The translations under genes and the position numbers were made by a program. From an uncultured Erythrobacter sp. (GTDB taxonomy: Bacteria > Pseudomonadota > Alphaproteobacteria > Sphingomonadales > Sphingomonadaceae), in assembly GCA_947494705.1 (NCBI GenBank), contig CANLVN010000001.1, positions 124,001 through 188,000 of the forward strand: DNA of 64,000 nucleotides, in the 5' to 3' direction. Numbering within the stretch: position 1 is the stretch's first letter; each line of letters starts with the position of its first letter. Below are positions 45,695-54,585 of this stretch, piece by piece. The notes under the pieces were generated by a model. It did no database searches, was not told the origin of the DNA, and was given only the letters and a program-made list of their open reading frames with translations.

Positions 45695-47051
45695 GCAGGT
45701 CGTACTGCTTGAGCAAATCATACAGTGTCGGGCGGCTAATCCCCAGCATCTTGGCTGTGCTGGAGATGTTACCTTCGCTGCGCGCCAGCGCGTGGCGGAT
45801 TACGCGGCGATCGGACTGTTCACGCGCGGTCTTAAGGTTCAGGACATCGCTCGGCTCTTCAGTCTCTTCGTCGAAATCAAGATCAGCGGCACCCACCAGC
45901 TTGCCATCGGCCATGATGACCGCGCGCTTAACCCGGTTTTCCAGCTCGCGCACATTGCCCGGCCAATCATGCCCGTCGATTGCCGCAAGTGCATCGGGGG
46001 CAAAGCCCGTCACAGCCGGATTCATCTCCGCGGAGAAACGCTTCAGAAATGCTTTTGCCAGCAACACCGCGTCACCATGCCGTTCGGCAAGGCCGGGGAT
46101 GCGAACAACGATTTCGGCCAAGCGATAGAAAAGGTCTTCGCGGAACGTGCCAGCCCCGATCATGTCCTCGAGATTCTGGTGGGTGGCGCAGACAATCCTT
46201 GTGTCGACCGCAATAGTCTTGCGCCCGCCAATTCGTTCGATGGTGCGTTCCTGCAAGAACCGCAGCAACTTCACCTGCAGGGGCAGCGGGATGTCACCCA
46301 CTTCATCGAGGAAGAGCGTTCCGCCATTGGCGCTCTCGATCTTGCCCTCGGTGGTCTTGACCGCGCCGGTGAACGCGCCCTTCTCATGCCCGAACAATTC
46401 GCTTTCGAGCAGGTTTTCCGGAATAGCGGCGCAATTGATCGCAATGAACGGCTTGTCGGCCCGGTTACTGGTATCGTGAAGCCCGCGCGCAAGCAGTTCC
46501 TTGCCAGTACCGCTTGCGCCAAGCAGCATGACCGAGACATTGGTGCTCGCCACACGCTCGATCGTCCGCGCTACCTTAACCATTTCGGGCGCGCCGGTAA
46601 TCAGGCGGCCCAGCACGGTCTTGTCCTCGCTCGCATGGGCGAGAAGGCGACGGTTTTCGGATTCGATCTGATGCAGGTTGAAAGCGCGCCGCACGATCAG
46701 GCCCAACGCATCGATGTCGACCGGCTTCTGATAGAAGTCGTAGGCTCCGCGCTCGATAGCCTGTAAAGCGCTTTCGCGCGCGCCATGGCCGCTGGCGACG
46801 ATGACTTTGGTGTCGGGCTTCAACGCCATGATCGCATCAAGCACCGCAAAACCTTCGCTCGTGCCGTCAGGATCCGGCGGCAGGCCGAGATCGAGCGTCA
46901 CCACTGCGGGCGTCTCGCTGCGAAGCGCCGCAATGGCGCTGTCGCGGTCGCCAGCAATGACGACCTCGAAATCCTCGTAGGCCCATTTGAGCTGCGCTTG
47001 CAGCCCTGTATCGTCCTCGATTACAAGCAGTGTCGGCTTTTTGTCAGCCAT
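45687..47051 (-). CDS. prsR: PEP-CTERM-box response regulator PrsR (NtrC type)
   Basis: 454-aa sigma-54 activator paired with PrsK. Receiver with Asp in VVTLDLGLPPDPDG and Lys in DFYQKPVDID; AAA+ domain with Walker A LLGASGTGKELLARGLHD, the sigma-54 contact KGAFTGAV, GGTLFLDEVGDIPLPLQVKL; C-terminal Fis-type helix-turn-helix SEGNISSTAKMLGISRPTLY. The family controls exopolysaccharide and PEP-CTERM genes at sigma-54 promoters; I found no clear -24/-12 promoter within the window. It starts one base before the prsK stop (ATGG/TAATG arrangement). Confidence 0.93.
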   Translation of the reverse strand: MADKKPTLLVIEDDTGLQAQLKWAYEDFEVVIAGDRDSAIAALRSETPAVVTLDLGLPPDPDGTSEGFAVLDAIMALKPDTKVIVASGHGARESALQAIERGAYDFYQKPVDIDALGLIVRRAFNLHQIESENRRLLAHASEDKTVLGRLITGAPEMVKVARTIERVASTNVSVMLLGASGTGKELLARGLHDTSNRADKPFIAINCAAIPENLLESELFGHEKGAFTGAVKTTEGKIESANGGTLFLDEVGDIPLPLQVKLLRFLQERTIERIGGRKTIAVDTRIVCATHQNLEDMIGAGTFREDLFYRLAEIVVRIPGLAERHGDAVLLAKAFLKRFSAEMNPAVTGFAPDALAAIDGHDWPGNVRELENRVKRAVIMADGKLVGAADLDFDEETEEPSDVLNLKTAREQSDRRVIRHALARSEGNISSTAKMLGISRPTLYDLLKQYDLHA

Positions 47052-49183
47052 TATGCGACCTCTTTATTTTCGGGCAGTTTTTGTTTCTCGATCACCCGCG
47101 CGGCCTCGGGCACGGGCAGGCTGATGGCGAAGCGGGTTCCGACGCCTTCGCGAGACTCGACCGTCAGGCGTCCGCCCATCGCGCGGATCATCTCGCGCGC
47201 TTCGAATGCGCCGATGCCGAACCCGCCTTCTTTGGAAGAGACGAAAGGCTTGAACAGCCCGCTGCGCACAAATTCGGGCGACATGCCACTGCCGGTATCG
47301 ATGATCTCGATCTGTCCGCTGATGCCATCGCTCGACACATCCAGAAACACCGGCTCTTTCCCGGTGCTGGCATCGACCGCGTTCTGAACAAGGTGGATAA
47401 GCGCCTGTTCGAGCGCCTCGGTATGGGCCTGGACCTCCACCGGGTCGGCACGGCCCAACGAAACCGGGTGTTGCGCGACAAATCGCTCGCAAACCGACCC
47501 GGCCAAATGGGCAAGGTCGATCGCGCCCATCTTCTGCGCCCCACCCGATCCATAGCGTCCCAGGCGCGCGAGAAGCGCGTTCAGCTTGTCGGAGGAATTG
47601 CGCAGCGTCACCAGCATGTCCGCGCGAAAATCGGGGTTGTCGGAGTGCTTTTGCGCATTGGCCGACAGAAGCGAAATCTGGCTGGCAAGGTTCTTGATAT
47701 CGTGCATGACAAAAGCCATGCGCCGGTTGAATTCGTCAAACCGGCTGGCATCCATCAACGCCTGCTGCCCCGCCTGTTCGGCAAGGTAGCTGGCCAGCTG
47801 TTGTCCCGCGACGCGCAGAAGGTCGAAGTCCTCCCAGTCGAGCCGCCGTTCGATACGGGGCCGCGCAAGAACAATCGCGCCCACAAGCCGGTCGAAATGG
47901 AGCAGAGGGACCATCGCCCAGGCATCCTCCGCCTGAGTCAGCCATGCTGGCACGTGCTCTAGCTCGCCGTGATGGTCGATTTGCCCGCGCGCCTCATCAA
48001 TGTCGAGAATATGGTTATGTTGTTCGAGCAGGCCGGACAGGCGGAAATCTCCGGCAATCGCAGGCACCTCTATCGTCGCCCAGTTCCAGCGCGCGCTCAA
48101 TTCCAGTTGCGCTTCCTCATTGGGCACCAACAAAAGGGCCGCAGGACTGTCGGTGATATCGGCAAGCGCCTTGGCCGCGCGTTCGTGGAAACTGGCGCCT
48201 GTGCCAGACGCCGTTCCCGCCGCATGTCCAATGGTCCGCGTGAAGCGCAGCCATTCCTCGCGATAGTCATAGCGGTGCTGAAAAAGGTGCTTGGCAGCCA
48301 TCACCCTGATCCAACGTCTCAGCCGCTGGGAGGGAAGCCAGGCGATGGCAGCGACGACCGCAAGAACCAGAAAGCCAATCTGTGTCGCGCGACCGATATC
48401 GCCTCCCAGTAATGTCAGACTGCGAGTGACAAATAGCATGACCAGGAGGTAGCTACCGATGACCAGCAACGAGAGCGTCTGGAAGGTAACCGCACGCGAA
48501 GGCCGGAACTGCATTCTGGAGCCTGCGCCATGCGCGCCCAGCGCCAGCAGCGCCGCCATCGCCCCACCGACGCCGCCTTGCAGGCCAAGCAGGAGATCAG
48601 GGAACGATCCACTCAGATAGGCAATGGTGTAGAGGTTAAGCTCGTAGGCAAAGATTCCGCCGAGCGCGATACCGCTCCAACGGATGATCTGGCGCGAGGC
48701 CGTTGCCGCCCCGGCGTACAGGTTGTGAATCAACACCAGCGCGCCGATCGCGACAAGCATATTGAGCAGTGCGCTGACCTCGGCGGTCAACAGGATCAGC
48801 TGCGGATAGCCCTCCGTCTGCGCGCGAACGGCAAGGAGGACCGGCTGAAGGCACTGAACGAATACCAGCGCAAGCAGGACGGGCCGCGTCGGCATGAGGC
48901 TTTCGTCGCGGCCATCGGCGGAGAACAGGCGATATATTACCGCGATCAGAGCAAGGTTACGAGCCGTAGCAGCCAGTTCCACTACCACAGCACCGCCCGG
49001 AAAAGCGGCTATCAGCACACACCAGAGTGCAGTCAGCACACTCGCCGCAAGCACGGCGTTGCGATCGGGCCGGTCGCGCTCCCCGTAGCGCAGAACACAT
49101 AGCCCCGCACCAACACTGAGCACCGCGCCCGCCAGCGCAGCAACGATCGTCAGGGTGACGGTCATGTCTGGCATGGCGATCAT
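47051..49183 (-). CDS. prsK: XrtA/PEP-CTERM system histidine kinase PrsK
   Basis: 710 aa. About nine N-terminal membrane segments (residues 1-290), a GAF domain (about 310-470), then a HisKA-like region with FVMHDIKNLASQISLLSANA and ATPase boxes HLVQNAVDAS, IDTGSGMSPEFV and GGFGIGAFEAREMI. The His in MHDIKN is the likely phospho-acceptor, as in PrsK. The ATG at 49183 overlaps the glycosyltransferase stop codon (ATGA). Signal unknown. Confidence 0.92.
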   Translation of the reverse strand: MIAMPDMTVTLTIVAALAGAVLSVGAGLCVLRYGERDRPDRNAVLAASVLTALWCVLIAAFPGGAVVVELAATARNLALIAVIYRLFSADGRDESLMPTRPVLLALVFVQCLQPVLLAVRAQTEGYPQLILLTAEVSALLNMLVAIGALVLIHNLYAGAATASRQIIRWSGIALGGIFAYELNLYTIAYLSGSFPDLLLGLQGGVGGAMAALLALGAHGAGSRMQFRPSRAVTFQTLSLLVIGSYLLVMLFVTRSLTLLGGDIGRATQIGFLVLAVVAAIAWLPSQRLRRWIRVMAAKHLFQHRYDYREEWLRFTRTIGHAAGTASGTGASFHERAAKALADITDSPAALLLVPNEEAQLELSARWNWATIEVPAIAGDFRLSGLLEQHNHILDIDEARGQIDHHGELEHVPAWLTQAEDAWAMVPLLHFDRLVGAIVLARPRIERRLDWEDFDLLRVAGQQLASYLAEQAGQQALMDASRFDEFNRRMAFVMHDIKNLASQISLLSANAQKHSDNPDFRADMLVTLRNSSDKLNALLARLGRYGSGGAQKMGAIDLAHLAGSVCERFVAQHPVSLGRADPVEVQAHTEALEQALIHLVQNAVDASTGKEPVFLDVSSDGISGQIEIIDTGSGMSPEFVRSGLFKPFVSSKEGGFGIGAFEAREMIRAMGGRLTVESREGVGTRFAISLPVPEAARVIEKQKLPENKEVA

Positions 49184-50565
49184 CGTGCACCCTCCGGCCA
49201 GAGGATCACGCGCACCGTCTGGAGCAGGATCACGAGGTCGAGAAACGGAGTGTAGTTCTTGGCGTAATAGAGGTCGTATTCGAGCTTCTTGCGGCTATCC
49301 TCCGTCGACGCGCCATAGGGATAGTTGATCTGCGCCCACCCGGTGATGCCAGGCTTGACCATGTGACGCTCACCATAAAAGGGAATCTGCTCCTGCAGGT
49401 CGTCGACGAATTTTGGCACTTCGGGACGCGGGCCGACAAAGCTCATCTCGCCTTTCAGCACGCTCCAGGTCTGTGGCAATTCGTCGATCCGCACCTTGCG
49501 AATAAAGCGGCCCACACGGGTAACGCGGTCGTCATTCTTCGCCGCCCATTTCGCGCCGTCCTTCTCGGCATCGGTGCGCATGGAGCGCAGTTTGACGAGT
49601 TCGAAGGTTTCCCCGAACAAGCCGATGCGCTTTTGCCGGAAAAAGGCCGGGCCCTGGCTGTCGAGCTTTACGATCACGGCAAACAGCAGGATCACCGGAA
49701 AAGTAAGGGTCAAAAGGATGAGGCTGGCAATGATGTCGAACAGGCGCTTCATCGCGCTGGACAACATCCGCCCGCTTGAAAAACCGTCGGAGAAGATCAG
49801 CCAGCTGGGATTGACCGTATCGAGATCGACCCTGCCCGTCTCGCGTTCGAGGAAGCTGGAGAAATCGTTGACGTGAACGCCCTTGGTCTTGATCCGCAGC
49901 AGGTCGTTCAACGGCAGCGAATTGCGCCGCTCCTGCAGCGCGAGCACGACTTCGCTGACACCGAGATTTTCTACGAACCGGCCAAGATCATGGATCGCTT
50001 CGCGCGGGATCGCCTCTAGGACGACCCGCTCGGGCTCCGACATGGCGATGAAGGAAACGACGGCGAAACCACTTTCTGGCCTGTCGCCGAGTTCGCGCAG
50101 CCGCTCTGCCCTGTCACCTGCACCCAGCACCATGACACGGCGGCGAAAAGAGGATGAGCCCAGGAAACTGGTGAGCAGAAGCCGATCGGCCACAAGCACC
50201 AGCACTGCAAAACCCATCGCGTAAAGCAGGGTCGAACGCCAGAAGGTCTCTCCCGGCAGAATCCAGTCGATCGTAGCCAGCGCGATGATGCCCAGGCTGA
50301 TCGCGACGAGTAGACGCGCCCCGGCAAATCTCAGAGATCGCAAGGCATAGGGGCCGTAGACCCCGACCGAGATCATCGCCAGCCAAACGACCGCTGCCGA
50401 TCCGACGAGCGGGATCCACCGTTCCCTGATCGGCCCGGCTTCCATCCCGATCTGCGAAGCTCGCAGCTGCCAGGCCAGCTCGCTGGCCACCATCAGCAGA
50501 GCGAGGTCGAGCAGTCCGAGCAGCAGCACGGCATGTGGGATATAATGTTTGAACAGGCGGATCAT
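49180..50565 (-). CDS. XrtA/PEP-CTERM-associated exopolysaccharide sugar transferase (TIGR03013-like)
   Basis: 461-aa polyprenyl-phosphate sugar-1-phosphate transferase that begins exopolysaccharide repeat synthesis. N-terminal membrane segments, a nucleotide-binding-like middle (VMVLGAGDRAERLRELG), then the bacterial sugar transferase domain: MKRLFDIIASLILL, FFRQKRIGLFGETFELVKLR, DELPQTWSVLKGEMSFVGPR and VKPGITGWAQINYPYG. First gene of the operon with prsK, prsR and the TPR lipoprotein. Its ATG lies only 6 bases after a perfect hairpin, with no ribosome site between. Confidence 0.93.
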   Translation of the reverse strand: MIRLFKHYIPHAVLLLGLLDLALLMVASELAWQLRASQIGMEAGPIRERWIPLVGSAAVVWLAMISVGVYGPYALRSLRFAGARLLVAISLGIIALATIDWILPGETFWRSTLLYAMGFAVLVLVADRLLLTSFLGSSSFRRRVMVLGAGDRAERLRELGDRPESGFAVVSFIAMSEPERVVLEAIPREAIHDLGRFVENLGVSEVVLALQERRNSLPLNDLLRIKTKGVHVNDFSSFLERETGRVDLDTVNPSWLIFSDGFSSGRMLSSAMKRLFDIIASLILLTLTFPVILLFAVIVKLDSQGPAFFRQKRIGLFGETFELVKLRSMRTDAEKDGAKWAAKNDDRVTRVGRFIRKVRIDELPQTWSVLKGEMSFVGPRPEVPKFVDDLQEQIPFYGERHMVKPGITGWAQINYPYGASTEDSRKKLEYDLYYAKNYTPFLDLVILLQTVRVILWPEGAR

Positions 50566-50571
50566 CGGTCT

Positions 50572-50607
50572 GGACGGCGCTCGCTTTGAAGTTAGCGAAC
50601 GCCGTCC
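50572..50607 (-). promoter_or_regulatory. Long hairpin directly before the sugar-transferase start codon
   Basis: GGACGGCG and CGCCGTCC (8 bp, outer stem), one mismatch, then TCGCT/AGCGA (5 bp), loop of 8. The base of the stem is 6 bases from the ATG at 50565. No T run follows. Candidate for translational control or for a repressor site. A second inverted repeat GTGTGC/GCACAC lies at 50645-50664. Confidence 0.55.
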
Positions 50608-50695
50608 TACCGATGAGAGTTTAAGTGTCGGTAAACTTTACAGCGTGTGCGAGGTGCCGCACACACTGCGGGTTTCGAGCGTTAATGCGGTGTAA

Positions 50696-51013
50696 CTATT
50701 CTCCGCTCACCTGATCGGCAGTCTCCGCAGTCGCTTCGCCGACATTGTTGGCGGCATCTTGCGCGGCATCGCCCACCTGCCCGGCGGCCTCCCCAACCTG
50801 TGTGGCAGCATCTCCGATGGCATTATCGCGCGCGATTTCGGCGTTGCTTGTCTGAGTGACGAAATAGGCGCCAACTGCAAGCGCGATAACGAGAATGATC
50901 AGGAACGCCCACTTCGCTCCCCCACCACCATTCGCATCGGAATGCGAAACGGTATGGGTCGTGTGGGTGTTGCCGTGATCGTCTACAGTCCTTGTAACTC
51001 GTTCTTCAGTCAT
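50696..51013 (-). CDS. Small single-span membrane protein
   Basis: 105 aa. An N-terminal polar part (MTEERVTRTVDDHGNTHTTH), one membrane segment (AFLIILVIALAVGAYFV), then an Ala-rich acidic tail GDAATQVGEAAGQVGDAAQ built of repeated G-D/E-A-A units, likely helical. AGGAGG lies 6 bases before the ATG at 51013, the best ribosome site in the area, so the gene is real. Function unknown; topology suggests the tail is periplasmic. Confidence 0.75.
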   Translation of the reverse strand: MTEERVTRTVDDHGNTHTTHTVSHSDANGGGGAKWAFLIILVIALAVGAYFVTQTSNAEIARDNAIGDAATQVGEAAGQVGDAAQDAANNVGEATAETADQVSGE

Positions 51014-51095
51014 GGTTTTCCTCCTAAAGAGAGAACCAAAACAAACCATGCGAAGCCCGGCTCCCGAAATGTGGCGAGAACAAGGCGATACGCCC

Positions 51096-52433
51096 TTAGC
51101 CAGCGATCAACCGAGATGGAGCGGGGGTGAGGCAATCGAGCCGCCCACAGCGGGGACAGCCCACGCCGAGCGGAACCGCGTCCTGCGGATCGAGCGAAAC
51201 CCCGCGCGCCTGCGCCAGCTCGCCAGCATAACGCGCTTCGATACCGAGAACGATGGCACGCCGGGCGGAACATGCCGCGCCATCCACCTCAATCGTGCGT
51301 GCGATCGTAAACCAGTGGCGTGATGGAGCCTCGCCTTCGCCAAACGCGACGGATTGCACCATCAGGGTTCCGCGGCTCTCGAATGCAGCATAGGGAGCCC
51401 AGGCCGGCCAACGCGCCCCATCTAGCGGATAGGCCGCCCCGCTGGCTCCCGCGCTGAAGTGCACCATGCGCCCTGTACGTCCGAAACGTGCGCTGAAAAA
51501 GGGAAGCCCGCGCTCTCCCACCCGCTGAAGTGTGGTGAGGCGCAGGGCCAGCTGGTCGAAACTGACGGCAAAGCGGCGCAAGAGTACCGGCAGGTCGTAT
51601 CCCGTCTGCTCGCATGCTCGCAGCAGCCTGCGATAGGGCATCAGCAGCGCCGCGGCGGCATAGTCGGTGACATGCTCGCGAAATCGGTCGCGGGCTTCAC
51701 TGGTCGACAGATTGGCGCCTGCCACCAGGGTCTCGATCGCCTCGCGCTGTTCGAGGCTGGCGATCTGACGCGCGATCTGGAAGCGCCTTGCCGCCCCGCC
51801 CAGCATCTCGGATAATTGCAATTGCCGCGCATGCAGGTCGAGCCGGTGAACAAGGCCCGGAACGACTTCGGCCGGAAGGATGCGCACGGACAAACGGTGC
51901 TTTTCGCGCAGCCGCTCGATTAGGCCGGCACTGATATCCCCCCGTGAAAGCCGCAGTTCGTCAGCAAGGTCCTCGACCGCGTGATCGAGGTCGGGAAAGT
52001 GGTTTTGCCAGCGCTCGACTGCGCGGCGAGTCTCCTCTGCAGGATCCTCGGCCTGTTCCGAGCCGGGATGCGAATTGTCGTAGAGCCGCGCGAAAGCCGC
52101 CGCTGCTTGAGGCGCTGCGGCAAGGAACTCCTGCAACTCCTCGCGGTCGATCCCGAGATCAGCAAATCGCTTGTCCGCCATGCGGCGGGCAAGCCCATCG
52201 ACCCCGCCGATCGCCTCATCTTCGCGCAGCGACCTGGGATCGAAGTCATAGCGCTCGATCACTTGAACCAGCACACGCGCGGAGAGCGGTCGCTGGTTGC
52301 GTTCGATAAGATTGAGATAGCTCGGTGAGATGCCCAGCGAGGAGGCCATCGCGGCTTGGGTGAGCCCTTCGCGCTTGCGCAGGCGGCGAAGGGAAGGACC
52401 GGCGAGTAGGCTGTTGTCTGACATGAGGCTCAT
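51096..52433 (-). CDS. RamB/ScfR-type XRE-family transcriptional regulator
   Basis: 445 aa. N-terminal helix-turn-helix LRKREGLTQAAMASSLGISP then SYLNLIERNQRPLSARVL; a middle ImmA/IrrE-like (DUF955) region around FREHVTDYAAAALLMPYRRL; and a C-terminal domain with a Cys cluster, PLGVGCPRCGRLDCL. RamB and ScfR regulators sense acyl-CoA or propionate/acetate metabolites and control glyoxylate or methylcitrate genes. It is divergent from aceA, its probable target. ATG at 52433 or 52424; a 20-bp palindrome covers the former. Confidence 0.88.
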   Translation of the reverse strand: MSLMSDNSLLAGPSLRRLRKREGLTQAAMASSLGISPSYLNLIERNQRPLSARVLVQVIERYDFDPRSLREDEAIGGVDGLARRMADKRFADLGIDREELQEFLAAAPQAAAAFARLYDNSHPGSEQAEDPAEETRRAVERWQNHFPDLDHAVEDLADELRLSRGDISAGLIERLREKHRLSVRILPAEVVPGLVHRLDLHARQLQLSEMLGGAARRFQIARQIASLEQREAIETLVAGANLSTSEARDRFREHVTDYAAAALLMPYRRLLRACEQTGYDLPVLLRRFAVSFDQLALRLTTLQRVGERGLPFFSARFGRTGRMVHFSAGASGAAYPLDGARWPAWAPYAAFESRGTLMVQSVAFGEGEAPSRHWFTIARTIEVDGAACSARRAIVLGIEARYAGELAQARGVSLDPQDAVPLGVGCPRCGRLDCLTPAPSRLIAG

Positions 52434-52450
52434 GTAAATATCTTTACATG
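52431..52450. promoter_or_regulatory. 20-bp palindrome, probable operator of the regulator/aceA pair
   Basis: CATGTAAA-TATC-TTTACATG, perfect 8-bp arms. It includes the start codon of the RamB/ScfR-like gene and lies 127 bp from the aceA start, so it suits autoregulation and perhaps aceA control. Confidence 0.6.
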
Positions 52451-52576
52451 CTTACACAAGAATTACCGGCTTCAGCGCGATATAGACACGAAAGTCTGTA
52501 ACTTTTTCTGTCGCGCTGCACTGCACCATGGCACGGCAGCTCCATCACCTCCCCATTACCCATCACGGAGATTTCC

Positions 52577-54175
52577 ATGACCTATCAAGAAACTATCGCG
52601 CGGATGCAAAGCGTCATCGACGCCAACGGCCCCAGCTGGGGCGATATCGAAGCTGAAGCCACCGCTCGCATGGCAATCCAGAACCGTTTCCGCACCGGTC
52701 TCGACATCGCGAAATATACCGCGAAGATCATGCGCGACGACATGGAAGCCTATGACGCCGACCCCGCCAATTACACCCAGTCGCTGGGCTGCTGGCACGG
52801 TTTCATCGCGCAGCAGAAGATGATTTCGATCAAGAAGCACTTCGGCAGCACGAAACAGCGCTACCTCTATCTTTCCGGCTGGATGGTCGCCGCCCTGCGC
52901 AGTGAATTCGGCCCCCTGCCTGACCAGTCGATGCATGAGAAGACCAGCGTTCCCGACCTGATCGAAGAGCTCTACACCTTCCTCAAACAGGCCGATGCAC
53001 GCGAGCTTGGCGGACTTTTCCGCGATCTCGACGCGGCGCGTGAAGCTGGCGACGATGTGAAAGCCAAGGAAATCCAGAACAACATCGACAATTTCGAGAC
53101 GCACGTCGTTCCGATCATTGCAGATATCGACGCTGGTTTCGGAAATGCCGAGGCGACTTACCTGCTCGCCAAGAAGATGATCGAAGCAGGCGCCTGTGCG
53201 CTGCAGATCGAGAACCAGGTCTCCGACGAAAAGCAGTGCGGCCACCAGGACGGCAAGGTCACGGTCCCGCACGAAGACTTCCTGCAGAAGATCCGCGCGA
53301 TCCGTCACGCATTCCTCGAGATGGGTGTCGATGACGGCGTGATCGTCGCACGCACCGACTCGCTCGGTGCCGGTCTGACCAAGCAGATCGCTTATTCCAC
53401 GGAACCCGGCGACCTGGGCGACCAGTACAACGCGTTTCTCGATTGTGAGGAAGTCGATCCGGCGAACGTGACCAACGGACAGGTATTCATCAGCCGCGAC
53501 GGCAAGCTGATGGCACCCAAGCGCCTGCCCTCGAACCTGTTTCAGTTCCGGCCTGGCACGGGTGAGGATCGCTGTGTCCTCGACTGCATCACCAGCCTCC
53601 AAAACGGTGCCGACCTGCTGTGGATCGAGACCGAGAAGCCGCATGTCGAGCAAATCGCTGGAATGGTCGACCGTGTTCGCGAAGTCGTGCCCAACGCCAA
53701 GCTCGTCTACAACAACTCGCCGAGCTTCAACTGGACCCTCAACTTCCGCCAGCAGGTTTATGACGCATGGGCAGAAGCGGGCAAGGACGTCTCCGCCTAT
53801 GATCGTGACAGGCTGATGAGCGTCGACTACGACGGCACCGATCTGGCAATCGAAGCCGACAAGAAGATTCAGACCTTCCAGGCCGATGGCTCGAAGCGTG
53901 CGGGAATCTTCCATCACCTCATCACCCTGCCGACCTACCACACCGCGGCGCTGAGCACCGACAACCTGGCCAAGCGCTATTTCGGCGAAGAAGCGATGCT
54001 CGGCTACGTGAAGAACGTGCAGCGCGAGGAAATCCGCCAGGGCATCGCCTGTGTGAAGCACCAGAACATGGCTGGCTCCGACATCGGGGACGACCACAAG
54101 GAGTACTTCGCTGGCGAAGCCGCGCTCAAGGCGGGTGGCAAGGACAACACCATGAACCAGTTCGCCGCAGCGTAA
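52577..54175 (+). CDS. aceA: Isocitrate lyase (large form)
   Basis: Glyoxylate-shunt enzyme splitting isocitrate to glyoxylate and succinate. 532 aa, the long type of Pseudomonas and alphaproteobacteria. Seen: ATARMAIQNRFRTGLDIAKY, VPIIADIDAGFGNAEATYLL, the catalytic KQCGHQDGKVTVPHEDF (Cys in the CGH motif), VIVARTDSLGAGLTKQIA and NNSPSFNWTLNFRQQ. GGAG precedes the ATG at 52577. Divergent from its probable regulator. Malate synthase is not in the window. Confidence 0.96.
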   Translation: MTYQETIARMQSVIDANGPSWGDIEAEATARMAIQNRFRTGLDIAKYTAKIMRDDMEAYDADPANYTQSLGCWHGFIAQQKMISIKKHFGSTKQRYLYLSGWMVAALRSEFGPLPDQSMHEKTSVPDLIEELYTFLKQADARELGGLFRDLDAAREAGDDVKAKEIQNNIDNFETHVVPIIADIDAGFGNAEATYLLAKKMIEAGACALQIENQVSDEKQCGHQDGKVTVPHEDFLQKIRAIRHAFLEMGVDDGVIVARTDSLGAGLTKQIAYSTEPGDLGDQYNAFLDCEEVDPANVTNGQVFISRDGKLMAPKRLPSNLFQFRPGTGEDRCVLDCITSLQNGADLLWIETEKPHVEQIAGMVDRVREVVPNAKLVYNNSPSFNWTLNFRQQVYDAWAEAGKDVSAYDRDRLMSVDYDGTDLAIEADKKIQTFQADGSKRAGIFHHLITLPTYHTAALSTDNLAKRYFGEEAMLGYVKNVQREEIRQGIACVKHQNMAGSDIGDDHKEYFAGEAALKAGGKDNTMNQFAAA

Positions 54176-54296
54176 GCGATTGAAAGCAGCCGCAGGGCCG
54201 GGTCAATAACACTGGCCTTGCGGTTGCCGCTTCGCACCGCCATTACGGACTGTACGACACACGCGTCTGACCCGGTCCTATGGAGAGAGACTTACA

Positions 54297-54482
54297 ATGA
54301 GCGACACCGACACCCCGAAGACCGAACCATCCCGCGCCCGCGCGCTGCTTTCGACGGCAGACATGAAGCTGCTTCGCCGCGCGCTGGAAAGCCATGCACG
54401 CGGCACGGAGGATCGCGACGAGCTCGCCAAGATCAACGCGCTGCACCACCGGCTCGGCACTTACGTGCCTAACGCCGAGTAA
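54297..54482 (+). CDS. Small conserved-looking protein downstream of aceA
   Basis: 61 aa, hydrophilic: ADMKLLRRALESHARGTEDR is a likely helix, then DELAKINALHHRLGTYVPNA. TGGAGAGAGA precedes the ATG at 54297 and a strong terminator follows, so it is probably expressed, alone or as the tail of the aceA transcript (121-bp gap). Function unknown. Confidence 0.6.
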   Translation: MSDTDTPKTEPSRARALLSTADMKLLRRALESHARGTEDRDELAKINALHHRLGTYVPNAE

Positions 54483-54524
54483 CCCGGCAGCCTACTCCCA
54501 CCAGTTCTCCTGGGGAGGAGAATG

Positions 54525-54557
54525 CGGCCACCGAGCGGGAAACCGCCTCGGTGGCCG
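54525..54557 (+). terminator. Terminator after the aceA-distal small gene
   Basis: CGGCCACCGAG pairs perfectly with CTCGGTGGCCG (11 bp); the loop itself forms CGG-GAAA-CCG. Followed by TTACGTTTTC. Confidence 0.75.
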
Positions 54558-54585
54558 TTACGTTTTCGGCTATCTAAGCCCCTCT

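Noticed and set aside
52556..54097. 513-codon minus-strand frame opposite aceA
   Set aside because: Mirror of aceA codon bias; no ribosome site or domain.
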